Of a DNA stretch of 64,000 nucleotides, positions 54,422 to 63,958 are shown piece after piece. The DNA is from Nostoc piscinale CENA21 (GTDB taxonomy: Bacteria; Cyanobacteriota; Cyanobacteriia; Cyanobacteriales; Nostocaceae). Position 1 is the stretch's first letter. Every line of letters begins with the position of its first letter. Below the pieces are notes generated by a model that was not told the DNA's origin, ran no database searches, and saw only the letters and a program-made list of their open reading frames with translations. A program made the translations under genes and the position numbers. The stretch is taken from NCBI RefSeq assembly GCF_001298445.1, contig NZ_CP012036.1, positions 1,491,263 to 1,555,262 on the forward strand, written 5' to 3'.

Positions 54422-54708
54422 GCGAAATTTCAATAAAAAAAAGTGGGCTTCGACCCACTTCCTGCGATAGGGATATCTTCCAAGAAGTCTTGTAACGAAC
54501 TGATGATAGTTCGCCCTAAATTGAGTGTAGCGCATTTCTCTAAGAGTCAATAGTTAAATGGTCATTTGTTATTAGTCAGTGGTCAAAAGGCAGTTCCGAT
54601 GAAACCGATTTTCTAGCTAAGTATGAAAGTGGGACTGGTATTTTTACTCAGCACTTAAAACTCAGCACTCAGCACTCAGCACTTTTAAGACAGCCAACTT
54701 CATACTTA

Positions 54709-54826
54709 AGGACTTACGCAAAATTATGAAGAAACTAACTGCAAAGGACGCATAGAGGCGATAGTGGCTTCCCGCAGGGTAGGACACAAAGTTATAAGAA
54801 TTTGAGAGATTTATTGCGTAAGTCCT
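54709..54826. mobile_element. MITE-like element with perfect 12-bp inverted ends
   Basis: Bounded by AGGACTTACGCA (54709-54720) and TGCGTAAGTCCT (54815-54826). The 118 bases have no open frame. It is the best preserved of three related elements in the window (others 30742-30867 and 38497-38646). Its right end supplies two bases of the stop codon of the neighbouring gene (54825-54827), so its insertion probably set the C terminus of that protein. Confidence 0.7.
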
Positions 54827-56280
54827 ATACTTTTTTATCTCTGATTTCGACGATCGCAGTACTTTGCTCAACGATGGGCTGAATGTATGCTTGTGTTCTT
54901 AGCTGTCTGGTTTGCTCAACGATGCTTTCTATGTCTTCTTGGGATAGACGTTGCACGTAGTTGAGCTTGATTTCTTCTAAGAAATCAAATAACAAGCTTT
55001 GAATTTCGGCTGTTACTTTTTTTTTGCTGTACTTCTGCGCCTAAAGCGTTGGTGAAGCTTTGGGCGAGTTGGGTTGTTAATTTTGCACCTACGGGATCTT
55101 GGATAGCACTGACTAAAACGCTGTATAAGCTGGTGGTGATTTGAGTTGCTAATTGTTCGCTGAGTTGGGTTTGGGCTTGTCCAATGCCTGGGAATGTTTG
55201 AAGATTGCGGTACAGGGGAACTTGATTGAGTACTGTGTCGATGTTGTGGCGCAAAATTGCCGCTATGTCGGGCTGAATTTTGGGAAAAACTTCATAGACG
55301 ACAGTTTGGGTTAAAATTCCTGCGATCGCTTCGATTTCATTAACATTATTAATATCAATATAAGGACGTAAGTTTTCTTGTTGGGATATCCAACGGGTAA
55401 AATCTCCTTGTTTAATCGAAATTTGAATTTGGTTGATCACCCGTACCACTACAATTTCCGTGAGTTCTTCGGCAAAATTAGCTACAACTGTTTGACTCAT
55501 TTGGTGCTGCAATGGTTGCAAATTTAATAGTTGCGCTTGGTCGAGACGCACAATTACAGGTATAACTCGCAACCATCGACAAAACGGCATCAGCAGAAAT
55601 AAATCATACCAACGGTCAAATACTGCATTTAACCAACTAGAACCGGGGTGGCGACGCTTGATGTAAAAGATGCGTGCGAGAAACTCAATCGCAAAGATGG
55701 TGACAAATGGTAGGTCAATCAGCCAAAAATAGTCGAGATATTCGCTATTTTCACCGATTTGGCGGTAATAGTTGCTGGCGATTAAAGGACTAATTTTTTG
55801 GTTGAAAAAGGTAATTTCTTGATTCCAGCCTTTTTGGGAGAGGTAGGCTTGACTCCAGAAAGTAGCAAAGGACTGCTTGGCGGAATCTTTACCGATGCGA
55901 TCGCGCATTCGGTTTTTAATTTTTTCCAGAGTCCCACTCTTGCCAACCCCAGCAAATGGGTTACTATCAATCATCTCCACACTCAGATGGCTGAGTTCGT
56001 CAAGTTTCGCCTTCGCCTGTGGAGATGTTAAACCTGTCTGGCTCACTTGTTCTTTGAGGGCATCTACTGCTTTTAAATAACTTTGAGTTTCTCTATGGGC
56101 GGCGATACCTTTAATTGGATCATAAATTTGAGTTATTTGCGGTAATCTCCGCAGATAAAAATCCCGCCATTGTACATAAGTCAAATCAAACACAACTAAA
56201 CCTAAGTTGACTGTGGCCACCAGTGCCATCAACCTTTCAAACAAAAGGTTTTTGTGTTTTGGCAAGGTTTGATTAACCAT
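54825..56280 (-). pseudogene. Ion-channel-like membrane protein, frameshifted near its C terminus
   Basis: The open frame 54985-56280 (431 residues) has an N-terminal membrane helix (LFERLMALVATVNLGLVVFDL), a periplasmic helical segment and a membrane pair resembling the voltage-sensor end of cation channels: LPFVTIFAIEFLARIFYI, DLFLLMPFCRWLRVIPVIVRL. The rest (about 250-420) is helical and cytoplasmic. It ends at QQKKSNSRNSKLVI just after a T9 run (55017-55025). With eight T it continues as QQKKVTAEIQSLLFDFLEE for 63 more residues (to ...STAIVEIRDKKV) and stops at 54825-54827. I take this as the real C terminus. Substrate or channel function is not established. Confidence 0.65.
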
Positions 56281-56519
56281 TTTTTTTGTTTTCGATTATA
56301 CAAGCTTTAAGTATTTAGTTATAACCCAATTAAAGAGTTGAGAAGTAGACATAGAAAATCTAAATACTTCTCTAGCAAGATTGCCAAAAATTTATATTAG
56401 TTTTAGTTAATTTTAATTAATCACAAATGATTAAACATTGAGACAAAAGTCTTCAAGAAACGTAAAATGCACCTGTTAATCTCTATATAATGCTGATTTA
56501 ACTGCAAGGAGTTTGAGAT

Positions 56520-57170
56520 ATGTGGTGTGGGTTTAATAAATCCAGCGCGATTATTGCGGCTACTTGCCTTGTAAGCGCCGGTGTCATCATTTCTGACAGT
56601 TCCTTTGCTGCCCGTCAACGTAACTATACGCCCCAAGAGTTTAGGGCTGTGTTGCATGGGCTAGGTTACAAAGTTAAAGTCTCCAATACACCTTTAACAG
56701 ATGAGGAAACCAAAAAAGCAATCCGTGATTTTCAAAAAGGCTACAAGCTTGGTGTTGATGGGATAGCAGGGCCAAAAACTCAAGACTTTGCTGCCAATAT
56801 TGTGCAGATTCTACAAGCCAATTTAAATGCAGTTCTCAAGCCCAATCCACCTCTTCCCCGCGATCAATTCTTTGGCCCACGCACAGAAGAGTTAATTAAG
56901 GAATATCAGAAAAAAAATCAGCTTTCAGAAACCGGAATTGCTGATTTAGCACTCCGTCAGAAGCTAAATGCAGAAGCAAGGGAAGTTATAGGTAAACCTA
57001 AACCCCAGCCAACGGCTAAACCAACGGCTAAACCGACAGTTCAACCAAATACAACCTCAACGCCAACACCGACAGCTACGCCAACAGCAACACCAACCGC
57101 GTCACCAACTCCCACACCGACGCTAACACCAACACAGACACCAACACCGACAGGAACACCAACACCTTAA
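56520..57170 (+). CDS. Exported peptidoglycan-binding protein with Pro/Thr-rich tail
   Basis: A 216-residue protein with a signal peptide (SSAIIAATCLVSAGVIISDS, cut near SFA-A), two PG-binding-1-type helical repeats (LTDEETKKAIRDFQKGYKLGVDGIAGPKT and a second with DQFFGPRTEELIKEYQ) and a 60-residue tail of Pro-Thr dipeptides (TPTATPTATPT type) without further domain. The tail resembles glycosylated or extended linkers and is coded by a degenerate ACACCAACAC tandem repeat. Probably binds the cell wall; no enzyme domain is present. Confidence 0.8.
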   Translation: MWCGFNKSSAIIAATCLVSAGVIISDSSFAARQRNYTPQEFRAVLHGLGYKVKVSNTPLTDEETKKAIRDFQKGYKLGVDGIAGPKTQDFAANIVQILQANLNAVLKPNPPLPRDQFFGPRTEELIKEYQKKNQLSETGIADLALRQKLNAEAREVIGKPKPQPTAKPTAKPTVQPNTTSTPTPTATPTATPTASPTPTPTLTPTQTPTPTGTPTP

Positions 57171-57265
57171 ATGTTATGGCTGTAGTCAGATAAATTAAGA
57201 AATTGCTGATGGCTACAGCTTGATAGACTGAGTGTGAACTCAGCACTCAACACCCAGCACTTAAT

Positions 57266-58147
57266 CTAAGCTTCTTCTAAAGGTCTACCTTTGGGTGTTG
57301 GTAAAATTGGACGACGGTCATCATAAGGCATAGGAATATACTGGACAGTTGGCCGTCCTCCCTGGGGTTGGGGATACAAATCCATCAAGTCGTAAATGGA
57401 ACGGGGTAATCCCACTGTGACAGGTAAGCCCATTTCTGTAGCTTCTTCCACCGTGACAGGATAATCATGAGTCACACGTCCAGTTGTCAAAGCATCGATA
57501 ATCGGTTCAATATTTTCTGGCTGAACCTTTTGTTTAGGAATGTTATCTTTTAGCAGCGTCCGCACAAAGCGTTGTACTTGTTGAATGGCTTTTTCTGCTT
57601 GGTCAGCCATAATTAAAGTCTGGTCATCAATCTCGCTGACGGGTTTATCTTTGACTACCTTTATAATACTGGCTGCGGGGAGGTTTCCTAATTGGGGATC
57701 AACAGGCCCTAAAACAGCGTTCGCATCCATAACAATTTCATCAGCAGCCAAAGCCAGCATTGTGCCACCACTCATAGCGTAGTGTGGGACAAAAACTGTC
57801 ACCTTGGAAGGGTGACGAATTAACGCCCTGGCAATTTGTTCGGTAGCGAGTACCAAACCGCCAGGAGTGTGCAGAATCAAATCAATGGGAACATCAGGGG
57901 GTGTGAGGCGAATTGCCCGCAAGATTTGTTCTGAATCTTCAATGGTTATGTAGCGTGATAGAGGAATGCCGAGTAAACTGATGGATTCTTGACGGTGTAT
58001 TAGTAAAATCACCCGCGTTTTGCGTTCCTGTTGAAATTCTTGTAAGGCGCGAAAACGTCGATATTCTACTTGGCGCTTTTGCCAGAGAGGCTGTAGGGAA
58101 GAAAGCAGTAGAAAAATCCAGAATAAATCACCAATACCGAATCCCAT
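57266..58147 (-). CDS. SDH-type Clp-fold serine peptidase, membrane-anchored
   Basis: A 293-residue protein with one N-terminal membrane helix (GFGIGDLFWIFLLLSSL) and a ClpP/crotonase-like domain. The region PIDLILHTPGGLVLATEQIARAL supplies the oxyanion-hole Gly-Gly, and YAMSGGTMLALAADEIVMD has the nucleophile Ser after Ala-Met. ANAVLGPVDPQLG follows, as in the SDH/DUF114 family (serine dehydrogenase proteinase-like). Probably faces the cytoplasm or periplasm as a membrane protein quality-control peptidase; substrates unknown. Ends near CTCAGCACT repeats. Confidence 0.8.
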   Translation of the reverse strand: MGFGIGDLFWIFLLLSSLQPLWQKRQVEYRRFRALQEFQQERKTRVILLIHRQESISLLGIPLSRYITIEDSEQILRAIRLTPPDVPIDLILHTPGGLVLATEQIARALIRHPSKVTVFVPHYAMSGGTMLALAADEIVMDANAVLGPVDPQLGNLPAASIIKVVKDKPVSEIDDQTLIMADQAEKAIQQVQRFVRTLLKDNIPKQKVQPENIEPIIDALTTGRVTHDYPVTVEEATEMGLPVTVGLPRSIYDLMDLYPQPQGGRPTVQYIPMPYDDRRPILPTPKGRPLEEA

Positions 58148-58491
58148 AGGTTTGATTGTCCAAAAATAACGGTTATCGTCATTTATTGTGACAATTTTTG
58201 ATTAATAGCAGGTCTATCTAGGGGTTTATCTCTATTAACAAGGGGTGTAGGGGAGGAAAAAGAGACAGGGAGGACAAGGGAGAAAAGGCTGATGGGTAAG
58301 CAAATATTTCCTTGTAGGTTGGGTGGAACGAAGTGAAACCCAACAAATTATCTCAATTCACAACAAAAATCTATCTGGTGGAAATCAAGGTGATTCGGTG
58401 TTGGGTTACGGCACAAAGATTAACTCGTTATGCTACAAATATGCAAGCTTGCGCCTCCATACAACCTACGCATAAATCTAACTATAAGAAA
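58148..58491. repeat. Gene-free region with Nostoc-type repeats
   Basis: These 344 bases hold GGGTGTAGGGG (58239), GGACAAGGGAG-type repeats and GTAGGTTGGGTGGAACGAAG (58315-58334) followed by TGAAACCCAAC, a common palindromic element, with TGTTGGGTTACG and CAACCTACG further on. No gene is supported; a 98-residue plus-strand frame from 58333 is made of this repeat and the 3' end of the next gene. Confidence 0.5.
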
Positions 58492-59949
58492 TCATTTTGT
58501 GCCAATAATCTGTGGATTAAAATTTCCAAAAGGATTATAAAAAGGGAAAGCTGCCTTAAATACCTGTTGAAGTTCAGCTTCTACTTCGCTTATTTTAACT
58601 CTCAGCTTTTCAACACTGTGTACCCCTAAAGGACGCAATAATTTTTCTGCATATTTAGCACTAGAAGCCTCTAATAAGTACCTTGGTGCTTTATCTAAAT
58701 ATAAATTACTCCAAGGTATCCATTTATCCCATTTACTTGCTTGTGAATACTGTACTTCTGCTCGCATAAATAAGAAACAATCTGCGTCCATAAATTGTTG
58801 CATTGGGACAATTGGCGCAAGTTTTCCTTGTTGATGGCGGTCATTTAATAAATCAGCATGAATTAATATTCTATTAGAGTTTAAGCGTCTGTTACGATTG
58901 TCTAATAACTTGACATATTGAGAAACATAGATGAAAGAAACTAAACCCGATTCTCTACTATATCTTGAAGGATTGTCAACGTAAATACCACCCCCTTCCA
59001 ATAACTCCGCAATTAATTCCCATCGGGTTTCTCGAATTAGAAACGAGAAAAAAGATACAAAAAGTTCATGACCTATAAATTTGTAAAAATCGAAATCAAT
59101 ATCTTGATAGCTACCTGAGAAATCGCGTGGAAGATTATAACGTTCTAAAATCAGTTCAAATTGCTTGTATATTTCACGCGCAGCATCTAAGTTATTTACT
59201 GTTGCAACTACTTCTGCAAGATGTGCAAACTCTATCGTAAGTTCTGTCGTTTGCTCAATAGATTGTACTAGTAATTCATCGTGTATACCTCCTTTTGTAA
59301 AATCTGGCTTAAGTGTGTCAAGCTCATCTCTTAGCCATGTCATGAATCGACGGATTAAGATGGTTTGATTCGGCTGGAACTTTTCAACTGCTATTCTTGC
59401 CTGTTCTCCTATGGTTATTGGTTGAATAATTTCTCCAGTATTTTGTAAGTCAATTTCTTCTAAAATATTCCGAAGCGCACCTTCTAATTTTGATTGAAGC
59501 TTCTTACGCTCTGTGGAACGATCCTCGCTTTCTTCAGGCATAAAATATGTAATTACCCGCCGCATCCGCAGATCAAATGGTAGTTCTTCTGGCTTTGCAA
59601 AAGCAGAATTGAGTACCATAATGACGTTATTCCATCCCAGAGCCTTGATTGCATATCCAAGTTCAAGTAAGACATTAGGATTTGGAGTGAGGCGAGAGGA
59701 AGCATTTTGGTTAATGATTGAAACGTCACAGACAAACACTTGAGCCTGTTCAATTTTGCCAAATATTGTATGAGCAATATCGGGTGAACCAGGTACATCT
59801 TTTGTGTCACGGTCAATCACTGGCTCTACTTTTATAGAATCATCATTACGTATGGATTTGGCCGCAGCCTCAAGCGCAGTCTCGATAAATCCACGATTCG
59901 TTTTGTTAGGTAAGTCTGATTGCCAAGAATAAAATATTTTACAATTCAT
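58492..59949 (-). CDS. TIR-like nucleotide-binding domain protein, putative defence effector
   Basis: A 485-residue protein. Residues 1-140 form a TIR-like domain of the type seen in predicted nucleotide-binding proteins and CBASS/Pycsar effectors: IFYSWQSDLPNKTNRGFIE (residues 5-23), DRDTKDVPGSPDIAHTIFGKI (47-66), VFVCDVSIINQ and NPNVLLELGYAIKALGW (90-106), with Glu97 at the position of the catalytic Glu of TIR NADases. The remaining 340 residues are mostly helical and not recognised. It stands alone between the peptidase and phosphoketolase-like genes. A defence role is inference from the family; an ordinary signalling role cannot be excluded. Confidence 0.65.
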   Translation of the reverse strand: MNCKIFYSWQSDLPNKTNRGFIETALEAAAKSIRNDDSIKVEPVIDRDTKDVPGSPDIAHTIFGKIEQAQVFVCDVSIINQNASSRLTPNPNVLLELGYAIKALGWNNVIMVLNSAFAKPEELPFDLRMRRVITYFMPEESEDRSTERKKLQSKLEGALRNILEEIDLQNTGEIIQPITIGEQARIAVEKFQPNQTILIRRFMTWLRDELDTLKPDFTKGGIHDELLVQSIEQTTELTIEFAHLAEVVATVNNLDAAREIYKQFELILERYNLPRDFSGSYQDIDFDFYKFIGHELFVSFFSFLIRETRWELIAELLEGGGIYVDNPSRYSRESGLVSFIYVSQYVKLLDNRNRRLNSNRILIHADLLNDRHQQGKLAPIVPMQQFMDADCFLFMRAEVQYSQASKWDKWIPWSNLYLDKAPRYLLEASSAKYAEKLLRPLGVHSVEKLRVKISEVEAELQQVFKAAFPFYNPFGNFNPQIIGTK

Positions 59950-60027
59950 AGTCTATCTGAATATATTCAACCCCACCCAGGAAAACACCTAGATGGGGGT
60001 ATCTCGTTACATTATATCTATTTAGCT

Positions 60028-62241
60028 TTAATGCGCTAACTCAATTGCTCGCTTTGTTAAAGCCTCAGCAGTCAAACCATTAAACGCCATCAACTCACCA
60101 GCACTGGCTGTAGTTTCTCCACGCTTCCAGGCGAAGGTATCGCGCTTGCTGTTGCTTCTTAACATAATTGGTTCTAACATCGAAGCCACACCGCCAGTCA
60201 CACCAATTAGTGCATCACCACCAAATAATTCAGTGAATTTAGCATCATCAATAAAGCCACCATCGGCTTCAGAACAGGTATCCCAAGCCACATCACTAGG
60301 ACGATATAAACGCCGGGGGTTAATAATAGAAACTATCTTTACCCCGATACCTTCTGTTTCTAAAAATGCTGCCGCTTCAAAGACAGGAATTAATGTCATA
60401 TCGCCAATAACAGCAAAGACAACTTGCTTGCCGCCAGCAATTTCATGTAATACTATTGCACCATCTTCTAAGCCTTGCTGAGTTTGTTTTAATGTTGTAC
60501 GAATTGGCAATGGTGACTTACTGGCAGTAATCACAATTCCCTTATTTTTGGTTTGCAATGCCCAGTCATAACAAGCTTGGATACTATTAGCATCGGGCGG
60601 GAATACAGGAAATACATTTCCATTCCGCATCATCGAAGCAAAGTAAGCTTCAATTTCTGGACGTTGGTGTGTCCAACCGTTACGACCTTGTTCTAATGCG
60701 CCAGCAGTAAATAAGGTAATTGTTGAGGGAGTTTGGCGGCGTAATTCTGCCATTGCTTGGGTGACTGTTTGCCAAATTGGTAAACCGTTGATGGCAAAAG
60801 ATTCATAAGAACACCACAAACTTCGCGCACCCATTAGTGATAAACCAACGGCTAAACCTGCACAAGCATCTTCACTTAATGGTTCATAAACTTGGCCGTT
60901 TGGTGCTTGGTTATATAAGTCGTCGGTTGTGGGGTGAATAATTTTTAATGCTTGGTTTATATTGCCAATTCCTGATGCTTCGTTACCGTCGGCGTTGGTG
61001 ACGAGGAAATTTTTATCTTTTTGTCCGACGATCCCAACTAATCTTCCCATTGCGGTTGTCGAAACTTTGGGTTCGCCACCAACTGTATATTCTTCTAATG
61101 GCAATTCGCCTAAGTCTGGTAATTCTAATTCAAATTCTGTTACTACAGTTTTCGCAGCCGGGCCACCACCAGCGCGTTCAGCATTAGTTCTGACTGTTTG
61201 CCAAGCCTCTGGTGATAAGGCGCGTTCTTGCAAAGCACTGATAATGTGCGGTGCATCTAAAGTGTCTTTAGGATATAAGTTGTGAGATTTTGCACCTCTG
61301 GCGTGGACTCCTGCGCCTTTTAGTTGCTTAATAATGAATACGGTGAGTTTACCGCTAAGTGCGGAACGTGCGGCTTTATCAACGGCTACGAGTACGGCTT
61401 GGGTAAAAGCGAGGCGTTTCTCAAAGGAAAAGGCGGTACTATCAACGTAGTCTCCTGGTTGATTTTGGTCGTCAAATTCTTTGGCATCTACGAGAATGAC
61501 TTCCTCAAAACCGTTACCTTGCCAGTAGGCTTTCATCTCTTCGTTGGTTTTGAGGGAAACCATACTGTGATGTTCTTGGCTGTAACCATTCCACACCAGC
61601 ACGGGTAAGAAGTTGGTGACGCTGGGATAGGCGGTGTTGAAGTGTGCCATTGAACTCATAATGTAGGGTTCGCCTAATCCACCATCGCCGAGGGTGAAGG
61701 GGAAAAGTTTGTCACGGTGGAGGAGTGCAGCCGCCATTGCAAAGTGTTGCCCTTGTCCCAAAGGCCCGGCGGGTGCGAGAATGCCGGGAATGTAACCGGA
61801 GAGGTGTCCTAAAAGTCCGTGTTTTTCGCGGAAGCGATCGCGCAATTGTTGTACTGTAAAAATGCCCATGTCTTCTAAGGAACGATCCAAAAACATGGCA
61901 CTATAAAATCCAGGGGCGTGGTGTCCGACTTCCGTAATAATATTTTTGTAGCCCAGCATGACTAATGCTGCATATGCTTCCGCTTGGCTGGCAAACCCAC
62001 CTGGATGTCCTGAGGCTTTACTACCAGTGATTTGCAATGTTAGGTAACGCAAGGCATCAGCAGCAAGTAAAGTTTGATATACGGCTGCGGTATCTGTAGG
62101 AGACGCGATCGCTACTTTATCTGAATCTATCGCAGGTGTGGCACCATAAGTGGCAAAATCTGGTAAAGCCTCGCCAAAATATTGAATTCCCTCGCAAAAA
62201 TCAGGAAGCGCGGAAGATGCCTTTGGTGTAATTGCTGTCAT
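60028..62241 (-). CDS. Thiamine-diphosphate phosphoketolase/transketolase-like enzyme
   Basis: A 737-residue ThDP enzyme. HHAPGFYSAMF, GHLSGYIPGILAPAGPLGQG and TLGDGGLGEPYIMSSMAHFN give the phosphoketolase-like active-site and ThDP-binding pattern (GDG plus a downstream Asn), and a transketolase-like pyrimidine domain (PNGQVYEPLSEDACAGLAVGLSLMG) follows. It differs from classic Xfp (about 790-800 residues), which has GDGEAETGP. It could cleave xylulose-5-phosphate or fructose-6-phosphate to acetyl phosphate, or be a divergent relative. The thiL product in this window makes its cofactor. Stands alone, upstream of the TIR-like gene. Confidence 0.7.
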   Translation of the reverse strand: MTAITPKASSALPDFCEGIQYFGEALPDFATYGATPAIDSDKVAIASPTDTAAVYQTLLAADALRYLTLQITGSKASGHPGGFASQAEAYAALVMLGYKNIITEVGHHAPGFYSAMFLDRSLEDMGIFTVQQLRDRFREKHGLLGHLSGYIPGILAPAGPLGQGQHFAMAAALLHRDKLFPFTLGDGGLGEPYIMSSMAHFNTAYPSVTNFLPVLVWNGYSQEHHSMVSLKTNEEMKAYWQGNGFEEVILVDAKEFDDQNQPGDYVDSTAFSFEKRLAFTQAVLVAVDKAARSALSGKLTVFIIKQLKGAGVHARGAKSHNLYPKDTLDAPHIISALQERALSPEAWQTVRTNAERAGGGPAAKTVVTEFELELPDLGELPLEEYTVGGEPKVSTTAMGRLVGIVGQKDKNFLVTNADGNEASGIGNINQALKIIHPTTDDLYNQAPNGQVYEPLSEDACAGLAVGLSLMGARSLWCSYESFAINGLPIWQTVTQAMAELRRQTPSTITLFTAGALEQGRNGWTHQRPEIEAYFASMMRNGNVFPVFPPDANSIQACYDWALQTKNKGIVITASKSPLPIRTTLKQTQQGLEDGAIVLHEIAGGKQVVFAVIGDMTLIPVFEAAAFLETEGIGVKIVSIINPRRLYRPSDVAWDTCSEADGGFIDDAKFTELFGGDALIGVTGGVASMLEPIMLRSNSKRDTFAWKRGETTASAGELMAFNGLTAEALTKRAIELAH

Positions 62242-62473
62242 GCTGAGTACCTTATAACGATGAAGGAAAACTGTAGATGCCCGTTGAATTTAACAGAAAT
62301 TTTACATCTTTAGGGATGTGAAGAAATATCAGTGTTTCATGATGCTCAAGATAAATAGTTTAAATAGCTAGGAACACTAAAAGCTAAAAGTCAGAGGCTA
62401 AAGGCTGGAATTTTGACTCAGCAATTAACACCTAATTTAAGTAAAAATAACGTTATCTACTCAATCTATTTTT

Positions 62474-63860
62474 ATGCAGCTACCAAAAACACCAAATACC
62501 CCAGTCGTTTTGCAACTACTGAACTGGGTATTCCGTCCTATGTCCTACATGGAGGAATGTACTCAACGTTATGGTGACGTTTTTGCACTGAAACTACAAA
62601 AAAAATATTCCTCCTATAGTCTTTGTCAGTCATCCTCAAGACCAACAACAGATTTTGACTCATGATACTAAAGAATTAGAAGCACCTGGAGATTTAAATA
62701 GTTTGTTTGAAGGCTTACTTGGTAAGCGTTCTTTAATTTCTATGTCTGGTGAAGAACATCAAAACCAACGACAATTAATGATGCCGCCTTTGCATGGTGA
62801 AAGAATGCGCGGCTACAGCCAGATTATTAATGATATTACTGCCAAAGTCATCAGCCAATACCCAGCCGGACAACCTTTTAATATTCGTACTGTCAGCCAA
62901 GATATTACTCTGCGTGTAATTATGCAGGCTGTGTTTGGTTTAGATGAGGGACTCCGCGCCGAACAACTCCAACAAAAGTTAAAGGTAATTTTAGAAAATA
63001 CCAGTTCTGTATGGCGTGTAGCTTTGCTATATTTCCCGGCATTACAAAGAGATTTTGGGCCGATTAAAATCTGGGGAAGGCTAGAAGAAATTCAGCAGCA
63101 AGCCGACCAACTCATCTATGATGAAATCCAAGAACGGCGGGAATATCCAGACTCATCACGCACAGATATCCTCAGCTTACTCATGGATGCTAGGGACGCG
63201 GAAGGTCAAGGAATGACCGATGTTGAATTACGCGACCAGCTAATGACTTTGTTGGTAGCAGGTCACGAAACCACAGCCACAGCTATAGCCTGGGCTATGT
63301 ACTGGATTCATAAGTTACCACAAGTCAAGGAAAAACTGATCCAAGAACTAGATAGTTTGGGTGATAATCCAGACCCAAATGCAATTTACAAGCTACCTTA
63401 CCTGAGTGCTGTTTGCTCAGAAACTTTGCGAATTTACCCAGTGGGAATGCTAACTTTTCCTAGAAGAGTCAAAATGCCTATTACTGTCAGTGGGTATGAA
63501 CTTCCACCAGGTACACCAGTGATGGGTGCAATTTACTTAACTCACCACCGGGAAGATATTTACCCACAACCCAAACAGTTTAGACCAGAACGCTTTTTAG
63601 AAAAACAGTTTTCACCTTATGAATATATACCTTTTGGGGCTGGTGCAAGACGCTGTATTGGTCTAGCCTTTGCTCAATGGGAAATGAAACTAGCGATCGC
63701 TAAAATGTTAACCATGCGAGACTTAGATTTAGTAGACCGCACAGAAATTAAACCCCAACGTCGTGGTTTAGTCACCGGGCCGAATCGTCCTATTCAAATG
63801 ATGGTTAAAAGTCAGCGTCAAATCAAGTCTCGCAGTTTAGAAACTACCACTATAGGTTGA
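62474..63860 (+). pseudogene. Cytochrome P450, CYP110-like, frameshifted near its start
   Basis: From the ATG at 62474 the protein reads MQLPKTPNTPVVLQLLNWVF, then RYGDVFALKLQ, and the main frame from 62655 carries the rest to 63860: the I-helix LLVAGHETTATAIAWAMYW, the ExxR helix SETLRIYP and the heme loop YIPFGAGARRCIGLAFA with the cysteine ligand. The two parts join as LKLQKNIPPIVFVSHPQDQQQI if one A is removed from the A8 run at 62598-62605. Full length about 461 residues, normal for CYP110, a P450 family found in Nostocales that oxidises fatty acids, alkanes or terpenoids. No ferredoxin or reductase gene is adjacent. Confidence 0.8.
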
Positions 63861-63881
63861 AGGAGACAAGAGGCATCTTAA

Positions 63882-63958
63882 AACCCGCGCAGGAGGTCAT
63901 TGAGCTTGCCGAAATGCGAGTTTAGTTTGTGTAGCCCCAGACTTCAGTCTGAGGGCTA
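63882..63958. repeat. Dispersed repeat pair after the P450 gene
   Basis: 63882-63916 matches the complement of 38446-38480 (AACCCGCGCAG...TTGAGCTTGCCGAAATG). 63928-63958 (TGTGTAGCCCCAGACTTCAG then TCTGAGGGCTA) matches 38681-38713 and forms a hairpin. At 38 kb the two units occur 200 bases apart and in a different relative arrangement, with the MITE-like element between them. Confidence 0.7.

Noticed and set aside
58333..58629. 98-residue plus-strand frame
   Set aside because: Made from a dispersed repeat and the antisense of the TIR-like gene's 3' end.
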